Assembly (NCBI GenBank): GCA_021829515.1
Contig: JAKBPM010000022.1
Coordinates: 1-16,485, forward strand
DNA: 16,485 nt
Direction of reading: 5' to 3'
Source of the DNA: Nitrospirota bacterium
GTDB taxonomy: Bacteria > Nitrospirota_A > Leptospirillia > Leptospirillales > Leptospirillaceae
In this document: piece by piece, positions 10,901 to 16,485 of the stretch
How the letters are laid out: every line of letters starts with the position of its first letter
Position numbering within the stretch: the stretch's first letter is position 1
The notes under the pieces: model-generated
What the model was told of the DNA's origin: nothing
The model's database searches: none
Seen by the model: the letters and a program-made list of their open reading frames with translations, nothing else
Translations under genes and position numbers: made by a program

Positions 10901-13122
10901 AGATCTTCGAAATCGAATAGATCCCCTTCTTTTTTAAAGGGATTTCCCTTTTTTGGCTCTTCAAGCTCATAAACATGAACATAGCTTTGGAGTTCCTGCA
11001 AGGTAACCGGCTTTTCAGTGGTCAAGGAAATGATTTGACCATCGCTATCTTCTCCCGCCTGAACGACAACACGAAGATCCTCGTGCTTGGCTCTAACGAG
11101 AATGAGTTTTTTATGTTCTGCGATCTGTTTAAGGGTGTCAGCAGTAACTGTCGCTCCATCAGAAACGATTGTTTCCCCGTCTTCAGAGATAAGCTTAAAG
11201 AGGGCTTTTCCTGTAGAACGAAGATTGAACGTCACCTTTTTTGTCGTGACATCAATATCCGCAATGACCCCACCCATGAAGCGAGAGACAAGAACCTTTG
11301 CTCGAATTTCTGGAGCCACTCCAAAAGAAACAAGAAGGCGCACAAGGCGGGATCGTTCCGTCTCAGTTTGGCCAGCGCGGTCCTGTACAAGGGATTTCTT
11401 ATCAATGAGGAGAGTCTGGTGAAGGACAGTTCGTGCCCGCTGACTCACGGGAACAGCATAGCAACGAATTTCAAAAATCCCCCGCTGAATAAGATTCGTC
11501 AGAACCGGGATTCTTGTTTTATCCCCATCCTCCTCAATGATCCGTTGTCCGACTGAGAGAAGAACATCCATTGGGCTTTGTGGATCGAGAAGATCTTCGG
11601 CAGAATGAAAGTCCTCGACTTCTTTTTCAGGTATAGCTTCAAGAAGGCGGAATCGGGAAGTCCCCTCCAAGACCTCGACGGTCAGAGGGTAAAATTTCTT
11701 GCTTTTGGAATGCATGGTACCCATCGATGAATGGGACTTGATAGCGTTGACAATCTCCTTTGAAAACTTTGTCACCTTATCCTGGTAGACAACTTCATCA
11801 CTGGTCTTTACACGATCCCCTTCTTCCTTCAAGGAACGTGTCCATATTTTGAAGGGAAGCGGATCTCCAATTGAAATATCCACCGAACGGAATACTTGGG
11901 TCGGACGAAAAATGATAAAATCACGAATTTTTTCAGCGAAAGGAAGAATTGAATGGAGAACTGCCTCTGTCGCTTTCCCTGAAAGGTCCAACAATGAAAG
12001 GAACGCCTTAGCCGTCAATGGAACGGCAAGATGTCCCAAGGGAATTTCCGGAAGTTTCTCTTCAAGTTTCGCGAGAAGGGAAGATGCTTCCTTGGAAAGG
12101 AGCGGCGAAACACTGCCTGCTCCGCGTCCGCCAACAAGAGGAATCAGGATCCCCGATGTTTTAGAATCTGAAAAGAACCTGATATTCGGAATGGCGACTT
12201 CTTCTTTACGGTCACCTTGGAAGCGCAGAGTAAGATCTAGGCGGTCCTTAAGAACTCGGACAATTTCGGATGATTCCATTGGAACGGCATCATCACGAAA
12301 AACAAGTCCATCATGATCCTTCAGCTGGAAGGGCAAAGTGGATCCGGGCTCAATCGGAAAATAGGCATAGAGCTCAGGGGCGCCAGGTTTAATCTGGAGA
12401 GTTTCGATATTGTAGTATTCTTTTACAACATCAGCGGAGGTCATTCCCATCGCTTTGAGGAGGATCGTCGCAGGAAACTTCTTCTTGCGATCAATACGTA
12501 CATAAAGATTGTCCTTTTGGTCGTATTCAAAATCGATCCAGGAACCGCGATAAGGAATAATTCGTGAGGTAAATAGAGGGGTGCCGGTCAGACGAGTTTT
12601 AGTCTTGTCGTGGGAAAAGAAGACACCAGGAGATCGGTGGAGCTGACTGACGACAACTCTCTCCGTGCCATTAATGATAAACGTTCCCTTAGTGGTCATC
12701 AGGGGGAGGTCGCCTAGGTACTTTTCTTCCTCTTTCATATATTTTACGGAAAAGGAGGGCTCTTTTGCAGCCGGGGAAGACTTCTCAACTTCTTTATTTT
12801 GTTCGAGTGCAGCAATACGAATTTTTATTTTGAGGGGGGCAGCATAGGTCATACCACGCTCAAGACACTCGTGCTCTTCGTATTTTGGCTCACCCAAGGA
12901 ATATTCAATAAAATCTATCCGATAGTTTCCATTATAGTCTTCGATAGGGAAAACACTCAGAAAGGCTGACTGGAGACCGCTATCTTCTCGCATCGAAGAA
13001 GGAACGTCGAGCTGAAGAAAGCGTTCGTATGACCGCTTCTGAATTTCAATAAGGTCCTGAACATCAATAAACTGCTGACTGCCACCAAAATTGTGGCGAA
13101 CTATCGCGGTTTTGTTCTCCAT
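7933..13122 (-). CDS. rpoB: RNA polymerase beta subunit, greatly enlarged lobe
   Basis: Beta forms the other half of the polymerase active cleft and the rifampicin pocket. At 1729 residues it is nearly 390 longer than E. coli RpoB. The N-terminal half is canonical to about residue 230 ([19 protein letters not shown], 151-169). An expanded lobe then runs to about 780, after which homology resumes with [12 protein letters not shown]. The rifampicin region spans 929-960 and keeps D938, H948, R951 and S953 (E. coli 516, 526, 529, 531). The active-site segment [12 protein letters not shown] is at 1498-1509. An SI2-type insertion spans about 1360-1473. The ATG at 13120-13122 has TGAGG eight bases upstream. 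The frame is open throughout, so the enlargement is not a frameshift artefact. It follows a probable attenuator and overlaps rpoC by 8 bp. Confidence 0.98.
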   Translation of the reverse strand: MENKTAIVRHNFGGSQQFIDVQDLIEIQKRSYERFLQLDVPSSMREDSGLQSAFLSVFPIEDYNGNYRIDFIEYSLGEPKYEEHECLERGMTYAAPLKIKIRIAALEQNKEVEKSSPAAKEPSFSVKYMKEEEKYLGDLPLMTTKGTFIINGTERVVVSQLHRSPGVFFSHDKTKTRLTGTPLFTSRIIPYRGSWIDFEYDQKDNLYVRIDRKKKFPATILLKAMGMTSADVVKEYYNIETLQIKPGAPELYAYFPIEPGSTLPFQLKDHDGLVFRDDAVPMESSEIVRVLKDRLDLTLRFQGDRKEEVAIPNIRFFSDSKTSGILIPLVGGRGAGSVSPLLSKEASSLLAKLEEKLPEIPLGHLAVPLTAKAFLSLLDLSGKATEAVLHSILPFAEKIRDFIIFRPTQVFRSVDISIGDPLPFKIWTRSLKEEGDRVKTSDEVVYQDKVTKFSKEIVNAIKSHSSMGTMHSKSKKFYPLTVEVLEGTSRFRLLEAIPEKEVEDFHSAEDLLDPQSPMDVLLSVGQRIIEEDGDKTRIPVLTNLIQRGIFEIRCYAVPVSQRARTVLHQTLLIDKKSLVQDRAGQTETERSRLVRLLVSFGVAPEIRAKVLVSRFMGGVIADIDVTTKKVTFNLRSTGKALFKLISEDGETIVSDGATVTADTLKQIAEHKKLILVRAKHEDLRVVVQAGEDSDGQIISLTTEKPVTLQELQSYVHVYELEEPKKGNPFKKEGDLFDFEDLDVAKKAKKTTLSLVYSATNKSHDLLLELLDLAKNPHRIESDPAVVEIYKKIRPGEVPHVETARQFFDQSFFNSKRYDLSSVGRLKLNSKLGIRESLSNRLLTKTDIVEVIRYMVDLLENRGEIDDIDHLGNRRVRSVGELLENQFRIGLVRMERAIKERLNLGDPESVISSDPINVKPVTAIIKEFFGSSQLSQFMDQTNPLAEVTHKRRLSALGPGGLTRERAGFEVRDVHASHYGRICPIETPEGPNIGLITSLATFARVNDFGFIESPVRVVENGVAKPEIVYLSAMDGDKYIIAQASTKLDKKGALTESQVSARFKGDFISVAPEQVQYIDVAPQQIVSVATALIPFLEHNDANRALMGSNMQRQAVPLLRPSAPLVGTGMEKVVARDSGYVIYATEDGEVVKVDGTSFTVKYKNTGMKTYPLIKFRRSNQNTCLNQKVLLSPRTKFKKGDVLVDGPSTERGDLAMGQNVLVAFMPWGGYNFEDAILISERLVRDDMFTSIHIEEFELEARETKQGKEEITRDIPNLSDEALKNLDEGGIVRIGAEVKPGDILVGKVTPKAETQLTPEERLLRAIFGDKSANWKDASLTVPAGIEGIVVDVKILSRKGVEKDEPIVSAPVHGQDIGSLTHAYQGELRKVEEEKKEKIKAFLLGKVIKEDILDAETGDVILKKKRRLTADTLEKLGDYSAITLSDQKEQDELQAIEARTKEKIEAIQMRHDERIGRLKKGDELAPGVLKLVKVYVAMKRKLSVGDKMAGRHGNKGVVSRIVPVEDMPFLPDGTPVDIILNPLGVPSRMNVGQILETHLGMAARALGLHVATPVFDGASEDEIKAMLKKGEISETGQTQLVDGKTGEIFERPVTVGVMYMFKLHHLVDDKIHARSIGPYSLVTQQPLGGKAQFGGQRLGEMEVWALQAYGAASTLQEFLTVKSDDVSGRSRMYEAIVRGENYLDPGLPESFNVLIKELQSLALDIELLKTQEKLND
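10783..12405 (-). other. Expanded beta-lobe region of RpoB (about residues 240-780)
   Basis: E. coli RpoB needs about 135 residues to go from the ATIILRAL segment to VEIYRMMRPGEP; here the same interval takes about 560. The extra residues are not low complexity except for a charged linker at about 723-750. Several stretches resemble the lobe repeat seen as DESTGELI in E. coli beta: [13 protein letters not shown] (269-281), [20 protein letters not shown] (507-526) followed by [14 protein letters not shown], and [20 protein letters not shown] (646-665). Others are too degenerate to call. The pattern suggests growth by repeated duplication of one small barrel-like module. Boundaries and copy number are estimates made by eye. 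Confidence 0.75.
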
Positions 13123-13206
13123 CTATTATTCCTCAGGTCATGCATTTTGATGTGGAGCTCATTTATCGGGAGAGACATTGGATTGAGCAGTGCAAACGGC
13201 TGCTTC

Positions 13207-13246
13207 AAAAATGAGAAAACCGGAGGGACAAATAGCGACCCTCCGG
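13207..13246 (-). terminator. Hairpin plus T-rich tract between rplL and rpoB (probable attenuator)
   Basis: On the minus strand a perfect 8 bp stem CCGGAGGG/CCCTCCGG (13239-13246 pairing with 13220-13227) encloses an 11-base loop and is followed at once by TTTTCTCATTTT. This has the form of a Rho-independent terminator. It lies 21 bases after the rplL stop and about 97 bases before rpoB. No promoter is evident downstream of it, so partial read-through is the natural reading. E. coli has an attenuator in the same gap that lowers rpoBC expression relative to rplJL. The interrupted T tract suggests incomplete efficiency. Confidence 0.8.
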
Positions 13247-13267
13247 ATATATGGGAGCTAGGAATTT

Positions 13268-13657
13268 TTACTTGACTTCGACTTCTGCGCCGGCAGCAAC
13301 AAGCTTTTCTTTTGTGGAATCAGCATCTGCCTTGGCAACACCAGTCTTGACAGGCTTGGGAGCTCCCTCAACGAGATCCTTAGCTTCTTTGAGTCCAAGG
13401 CTTGTAATCTCGCGAACGACCTTGATGATGTTGATCTTCTTATCAGCAGGGGCAGATTTAAGAATCACATCAAATTCCGTCTTTTCTTCGGCAGGAGCTG
13501 CGGAAGCGGCGCCACCGCCACCAGCCGCAACGACGGCAACAGGCGCAGCAGCAGAAACGCCAAACTTCTCTTCCATGCTCTTGATGAGAGAAACAAGCTC
13601 AAGGACGGACAAAGTTTCGATACCACCAAGAATTTCTTCCACAGACATTTTTGACAT
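13268..13657 (-). CDS. rplL: 50S ribosomal protein L7/L12
   Basis: L7/L12 is the multicopy stalk protein that recruits and activates translation GTPases. The 129 residues show the three usual parts: an N-terminal dimerisation and L10-binding helix region (about 1-33), an Ala/Gly-rich flexible hinge with a GGGGA run (about 34-57), and a C-terminal domain (about 58-129) with EKTEFDVIL, the [20 protein letters not shown] segment and the terminal EVEVK. The ATG at 13655-13657 has GGGAGG nine bases upstream; a second ATG three codons in is possible but less well placed. It lies 38 bp after rplJ. The 145 bp gap that follows carries the attenuator-like hairpin. Confidence 0.97.
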   Translation of the reverse strand: MSKMSVEEILGGIETLSVLELVSLIKSMEEKFGVSAAAPVAVVAAGGGGAASAAPAEEKTEFDVILKSAPADKKINIIKVVREITSLGLKEAKDLVEGAPKPVKTGVAKADADSTKEKLVAAGAEVEVK

Positions 13658-13695
13658 TTTGTGAAACCTCCCATTTCATGAATGAATTAGAAAAA

Positions 13696-14217
13696 CTAGC
13701 CCTCGAGCTGTTTCTTCCGTTCCTCAAGCGCATACATTGGCTTTCTGAGGATTTGTGAAAGCCCCCCGACAAGGTTGGATAGGGGAGCCTGGAGAAGTCC
13801 CAAAAGTTGACCGTAAAGGACTTTCCGATCCGGAACTTTTGATAGCTCGATCAGCTCCTGATGGGAAACCTTTTGCCCATCAAAAACCCCCGCCTTGATC
13901 TTGAAAAGGGGATTCTCCTTGGAGTAGTCAACAACGGCCTTGATAACTCCAAGAGGATTCTCTTCGGAAAAGATATAACCCACCTGACCCTTCATCTCTG
14001 GTTTTAGAGGGGTCGCAAGGGTGGTCTCAGTTCCAATTTTAGCAAGGGTGTTTTTATAGACAGAAAACTTTCCGCCATGAGTCTTCAAAGAACGACGCAG
14101 AGCTGAAAGCTTCGCCACATTTAGCCCCTGATACTCCGCAACCACTGTTACAGACGAGGCTTTTGCCAGTTTTCTGAAGGCCTCAATACTGGCTGTTTTC
14201 TGAGCCTTATTTGCCAT
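13696..14217 (-). CDS. rplJ: 50S ribosomal protein L10
   Basis: L10 anchors the L12 dimers to the 23S rRNA GTPase-associated region. The protein is 173 residues from the chosen ATG: an N-terminal rRNA-binding domain ([20 protein letters not shown], then [20 protein letters not shown]) and a C-terminal helix (about 140-173) that would hold the L12 dimers. The ATG at 14215-14217 is preferred to a TTG one codon earlier. It shares one base with the rplA stop (TGATG), with AGAGG seven bases upstream. The overlap implies translational coupling to L1. It also leaves no room for the several-hundred-base leader that carries the L10 autoregulatory site and a promoter in E. coli. Confidence 0.97.
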   Translation of the reverse strand: MANKAQKTASIEAFRKLAKASSVTVVAEYQGLNVAKLSALRRSLKTHGGKFSVYKNTLAKIGTETTLATPLKPEMKGQVGYIFSEENPLGVIKAVVDYSKENPLFKIKAGVFDGQKVSHQELIELSKVPDRKVLYGQLLGLLQAPLSNLVGGLSQILRKPMYALEERKKQLEG

Positions 14218-14915
14218 CAAACAACCTCTTTCAAGAGTTGGTTCACATCAATCTTGACACCAGGCCCCATCGTTGTAGAGATGGAGATCGACTTCACATA
14301 TTTCCCCTTGGATGTCTGGGGCTTGGCCTTAACAATCGCCCCCATCGCCGTCATGACATTGTCAAAGAGTTGTTTGGGTTCAAAACTGGCTCGGCCGACC
14401 GAAAAATGGAGGATCCCAGCCTTCTCCGATTTGAACTCAATTTTCCCTTGCTTAGCCTCAGAAACGGCCTTCCCGACTTCAAAGGTTACTGTTCCCGTTT
14501 TTGGGTTAGGCATGAGGCCGCGAGGACCAAGAATTTTACCAACCTTACCAACGGCGGCCATCATATCGGGAGTTGCAATGACTTGATCAAACTCAAGCCA
14601 CCCTTCTTGAATCCTGGTAACGAGATCATCGCCACCAACATAATCTGCGCCCTTATCCAGGGCTTCTTTTTCTTTCTCACCCTTAGCAAAAACAAGAATG
14701 CGAACTTTTTTGCCGAGACCGTGAGGGAGTACGACTGCCGATCTAACCATCTGATCAGAGCGCTTTGGATCCACTCCTAAAGAAACGGCTAAATCTACTG
14801 ACTCGTCGAATTTCGCAAACTTAATCGACTGAATGAGGGCAATGGCATCATTCAGGGAGTGCTCAGAAGGAGCTACACTCGATTGGGCCTTCGCGATTTG
14901 TTTTCCCTTAGACAT
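14217..14915 (-). CDS. rplA: 50S ribosomal protein L1
   Basis: L1 forms the mobile stalk near the E site and helps deacylated tRNA leave. It can also repress its own mRNA. The 232-residue length is normal. The family signature [17 protein letters not shown] is at about 127-143, within the split two-domain L1 layout. The ATG at 14913-14915 is 10 bp after the rplK stop, and an AAGGG site overlaps that stop codon, so the two genes are probably translated together. The TGA stop overlaps the rplJ start by one base. I see no clear L1-binding mimic in the 30 bp upstream of rplK, the usual E. coli location. Confidence 0.97.
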   Translation of the reverse strand: MSKGKQIAKAQSSVAPSEHSLNDAIALIQSIKFAKFDESVDLAVSLGVDPKRSDQMVRSAVVLPHGLGKKVRILVFAKGEKEKEALDKGADYVGGDDLVTRIQEGWLEFDQVIATPDMMAAVGKVGKILGPRGLMPNPKTGTVTFEVGKAVSEAKQGKIEFKSEKAGILHFSVGRASFEPKQLFDNVMTAMGAIVKAKPQTSKGKYVKSISISTTMGPGVKIDVNQLLKEVV

Positions 14916-14925
14916 TTGTCAACCC

Positions 14926-15351
14926 TTAATCTTCAATGGTTATTCCCATGCTCCTGGCTGTTCCCTCAATAATCCTTGCGGCATGATTAACATCATAGGC
15001 ATTGAGGTCTGGCATTTTAATCTTGGCAATCTCCAAAACCTTCGCCCTGGGGATGGCAGCCACCTTTTCTTTGTTAGGAGCCTTTGACCCTTTGGCAACA
15101 GAAGCGTACTTCTTCAAAAGATCAGAAGCTGGAGGGGTTTTCGTGATAAAGGTAAAGGTCCGATCTTTATAAACTGTAATCACAACTGGAATGATTGTAT
15201 TTTCCTGGCCCTGAGTCTTGGCATTGAACTGCTTGCAAAACTCCATGATGTTCACACCATGCTGACCCAAGGCGGGTCCAACAGGAGGGGCTGGATTGGC
15301 TTTTCCCGCAGGAATTTGAAGCTTAACATAGCCAGTAATTTCTTTTGCCAT
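14926..15351 (-). CDS. rplK: 50S ribosomal protein L11
   Basis: L11 forms the base of the stalk and, with 23S rRNA, the thiostrepton-binding GTPase-associated centre. It is also needed for stringent-factor activation in bacteria that have RelA. The 141 residues match the family. The proline-rich N-terminal motif ([19 protein letters not shown], 20-38) keeps P23 and P26, the positions linked to thiostrepton sensitivity. The C-terminal rRNA-binding domain includes the [11 protein letters not shown] segment and ends [12 protein letters not shown]. The ATG at 15349-15351 has a GGGGA site. It lies 30 bp after nusG, with no terminator between. Confidence 0.97.
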   Translation of the reverse strand: MAKEITGYVKLQIPAGKANPAPPVGPALGQHGVNIMEFCKQFNAKTQGQENTIIPVVITVYKDRTFTFITKTPPASDLLKKYASVAKGSKAPNKEKVAAIPRAKVLEIAKIKMPDLNAYDVNHAARIIEGTARSMGITIED

Positions 15352-15381
15352 TTATTTTCCCCAAAGTAGAACTAAAAAGAT

Positions 15382-15915
15382 CTATGCCCGCTCAATCTGA
15401 AGAAAGTCGAGCTCTACCGGCGTCTGCCGACCAAAAATGCTGACCAAAACCCTGACCTTACCGTGCTCAGAATCAACCCCTGAAATAGCACCCGTGAATC
15501 CCTGGAAAGGCCCATCGGTAATTCGAATTGAATCACCCTCAAAGTATTGCTCGCTGGCGGCGGGCATCGCAGTCCCTTCCTCTATGCGATGGAAGAGCTC
15601 GTTTACCTCTGTCGCCGTCATTGGCTGAGGCTTTCCCTTGTTTCCAAGAAAACCGGTCACCTTCGGAACAGACTTTACATAGTGAAAAACCTCTTCGGTC
15701 GGCTCCATCTCGACTAGAACATATCCCGGAAAAACTTTCCGGGTCGAGACCTTCTTTTTCCCTTCCTTGAACTCGGTCACATTCTGAGTTGGAACAAGGA
15801 CAACACCAATCCCATCCTCGATTCCCCCTCGTTCCCGAAGCCCTTCAAGGGCTGTCTTAACCTTATTTTCAAATCCTGCATATGTATGAAGAACAAACCA
15901 GCTTTTTTCAGGCAT
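15382..15915 (-). CDS. nusG: Transcription elongation and antitermination factor NusG
   Basis: NusG binds the polymerase clamp through its N-terminal domain and links it through its KOW domain to Rho or to ribosomal S10. The 177 residues match the usual bacterial size. The NGN domain begins WFVLHTYAGFENKV (6-19) and includes PGYVLVEM (63-70). The KOW domain starts at about 126 with GDSIRITDGPFQGFTGAI and ends VELDFLQIERA. No extra domain is inserted. The ATG follows secE by 40 bp; its Shine-Dalgarno is weak (a GGAT). The partner surface on the beta' clamp lies near where RpoC in this window carries an extra domain, so NusG contact could be affected; that is inference. Confidence 0.97.
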   Translation of the reverse strand: MPEKSWFVLHTYAGFENKVKTALEGLRERGGIEDGIGVVLVPTQNVTEFKEGKKKVSTRKVFPGYVLVEMEPTEEVFHYVKSVPKVTGFLGNKGKPQPMTATEVNELFHRIEEGTAMPAASEQYFEGDSIRITDGPFQGFTGAISGVDSEHGKVRVLVSIFGRQTPVELDFLQIERA

Positions 15916-15955
15916 CTATTGATCCAACTTTTTTAAAGGGCGGGGTCTTCCACCA

Positions 15956-16147
15956 TCAGCGAAGAATCAGTCCGACGACCTTTGCAAGAACAAGATCTGC
16001 CAGAGCCAAAAAAAAGGACATAAACACAACCATGACAACGACAACGACAGAAGACCCGATAGTCTGATCGCGGGTTGGGAAAGACGTTTTCTTTAATTCG
16101 ACCGCCACATCGGAAAGATACCCCTTGAATTTTTCCATGCGGGCCAT
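15956..16147 (-). CDS. secE: Preprotein translocase subunit SecE
   Basis: SecE clamps the SecY channel in the cytoplasmic membrane. This is the short single-span form, 63 residues. An amphipathic N-terminal part (MARMEKFKGYLSDVAVELKK) is followed by the conserved TSFPTRDQT-type turn (about 21-29) and one hydrophobic span (about 31-62, rich in Val). The ATG at 16145-16147 has a GAGGAG site upstream. It lies between tRNA-Trp and nusG, the usual bacterial arrangement. A longer 88-residue reading in a different frame overlaps it and the tRNA, but lacks SecE features and is not real. Confidence 0.95.
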   Translation of the reverse strand: MARMEKFKGYLSDVAVELKKTSFPTRDQTIGSSVVVVVMVVFMSFFLALADLVLAKVVGLILR

Positions 16148-16169
16148 AAAAGCACTCCTCGGATTTCAT

Positions 16170-16246
16170 TGGCAGGCCAGGAGGGACTTGAACCCCCAAC
16201 CACCGGTTTTGGAGACCGGAGCTCTGCCAAATTGAGCTACTGGCCT
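16170..16246 (-). tRNA. tRNA-Trp (anticodon CCA)
   Basis: A full cloverleaf can be drawn on the minus strand. The acceptor arm is AGGCCAG/CTGGCCT, the D arm GCTC/GAGC, and the anticodon arm CCGGT/ACCGG with loop CTCCAAA giving anticodon CCA. A five-base variable region is followed by the T arm GGGGG/CCCTC (one G-T pair) with loop TTCAAGT. The discriminator is G73, normal for bacterial tRNA-Trp, and the 3' CCA is encoded (16170-16172). Length is 77 with the CCA. It starts four bases after the rpmG stop and ends 22 bases before secE, so it must be cut out of the operon transcript. Confidence 0.97.
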
Positions 16247-16250
16247 ATGA

Positions 16251-16400
16251 TTATTTCGTTTCCTTATGAACCTTATGGCCACGACATTTTTTGCAGAATT
16301 TCTTCAGCTCAATCTTTTCTGCATTATTTCGTTTGTTTTTCATCGTAGAATAATTTCTGTCCTTGCATTCAGTGCATGCCAAGGTGATGATCTCGCGCAT
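16251..16400 (-). CDS. rpmG: 50S ribosomal protein L33
   Basis: L33 is a small protein near the E site of the large subunit. The reading frame gives 49 residues starting [19 protein letters not shown] and ending [14 protein letters not shown]. It has both zinc-ribbon pairs, C9/C12 and C36/C39, so it is the zinc-binding form. The family pattern ([10 protein letters not shown], then KIELKKFC) is clear. The ATG at 16398-16400 has an AAAGGGA site six bases upstream. It lies 18 bp after the first tuf stop codon and four bases before tRNA-Trp. This gene is too short for many gene callers and is easily missed. Confidence 0.96.
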   Translation of the reverse strand: MREIITLACTECKDRNYSTMKNKRNNAEKIELKKFCKKCRGHKVHKETK

Positions 16401-16418
16401 CAGACGTCCCTTTCAGTA

Positions 16419-16485
16419 TTAAAGGATGACCTTGGAGATAACACCGGCGCCGACAGTCCGTCCGCCTTCTTGAATGGCAAAGCGC
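16419..16485 (-). CDS. tuf: Elongation factor Tu, C-terminal end (upstream tuf copy, cut by window edge)
   Basis: Only the last 21 codons and the TAA stop are visible; the rest lies beyond the right edge. The residues read RFAIQEGGRTVGAGVISKVI plus a final Leu, the highly conserved end of EF-Tu domain 3. No terminator lies in the 18 bp before rpmG, so tuf probably heads or continues the same transcript. With the tuf 5' end at the left edge, this shows that two tuf genes in the same orientation bracket the cluster. Whether they encode identical proteins cannot be told here because the visible parts do not overlap. Confidence 0.95.
   Translation of the reverse strand, partial: RFAIQEGGRTVGAGVISKVIL

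Noticed and set aside
10975..11556. Long open frame (193 codons) on the plus strand inside rpoB
   Set aside because: It lies opposite well-conserved rpoB coding sequence, has no recognisable domain, and many similar plus-strand frames shadow rpoB and rpoC. It is most likely a codon-bias shadow.
13123..13206. Possible promoter between the attenuator and rpoB
   Set aside because: A TTGCAC and an AT-rich ATAAAT are present on the minus strand, but they are about 24 bases apart, too far for a standard sigma-70 site.
13123..13206. AGCAG/CTGCT hairpin upstream of rpoB as an RNA processing site
   Set aside because: Five pairs with a nine-base loop is common by chance; there is no further support.
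14218..14220. TTG start for rplJ one codon before the ATG
   Set aside because: The ATG at 14215-14217 has the better codon and a seven-base spacing from AGAGG; the TTG adds only one residue.
14211..14780. 189-codon open frame on the plus strand opposite rplA
   Set aside because: It is antisense to a certain ribosomal gene and has no family features; treated as a shadow.
15352..15381. L1 autoregulatory site upstream of rplK
   Set aside because: The gap is only 30 bases and I could not find a convincing mimic of the 23S rRNA L1-binding helix.
15933..16199. 88-codon minus-strand frame overlapping secE and tRNA-Trp
   Set aside because: It reads through the tRNA in a different frame from secE and shows no SecE features; the 63-residue frame is the real gene.

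Overview
The whole window is one core information-processing gene cluster. Every gene reads on the minus strand, so transcription runs from the right end (position 16485) towards the left. In that order it holds: the 3' end of one tuf gene (EF-Tu), rpmG (L33), tRNA-Trp(CCA), secE, nusG, rplK (L11), rplA (L1), rplJ (L10), rplL (L7/L12), rpoB, rpoC, rpsL (S12), rpsG (S7), fusA (EF-G), and the 5' end of a second tuf gene. This is the bacterial secE/nusG + L11 + beta + str superoperon, joined end to end and flanked by two tuf copies in the same orientation. Coding density is very high. The longest non-coding gap is 145 bp, between rplL and rpoB. There are no mobile elements, CRISPR arrays or phage genes.

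The organism is a Gram-negative-type bacterium. RpoC carries an insertion of the E. coli SI3 kind in the trigger loop, and RpoB carries an SI2-type insertion. The short L33, the single-span SecE, the tRNA-Trp between rpmG and secE, and the EF-G and EF-Tu sequences would fit a Nitrospirota or Deltaproteobacteria-like lineage. A Leptospirillum-type organism is my best guess, from general impression only and with low confidence. Base composition is roughly balanced.

The genes act together. The RNA polymerase beta and beta' subunits sit with the elongation factor NusG, the translocon subunit SecE, ribosomal proteins of the stalk (L10, L12), the stalk base (L11), L1, L33, S12 and S7, and the GTPases EF-G and EF-Tu. 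Strong Shine-Dalgarno sites precede most genes. Several junctions are tight: rplA/rplJ share one base, rpoB/rpoC overlap by 8 bp, and rpsG-fusA are 10 bp apart. A hairpin followed by a T-rich tract lies between rplL and rpoB and looks like a transcription attenuator separating ribosomal-protein expression from polymerase expression.

The unusual content is in the polymerase. RpoB is 1729 residues (E. coli 1342) because its lobe region is expanded by about 400 residues. RpoC is 1572 residues (E. coli 1407) because of a roughly 160-residue insertion at the clamp site where Thermus beta' carries its large non-conserved domain, plus an acidic N-terminal extension of about 44 residues. Both insertions contain recognisable or degenerate copies of the beta-beta' module 2 type motif (acidic residue, short TGE-like turn, Gly, then a helix), and a further copy sits in the RpoB SI2 insertion. 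All catalytic and zinc-binding residues I checked are intact, so this is an elaborated housekeeping polymerase and not a decayed or viral one.
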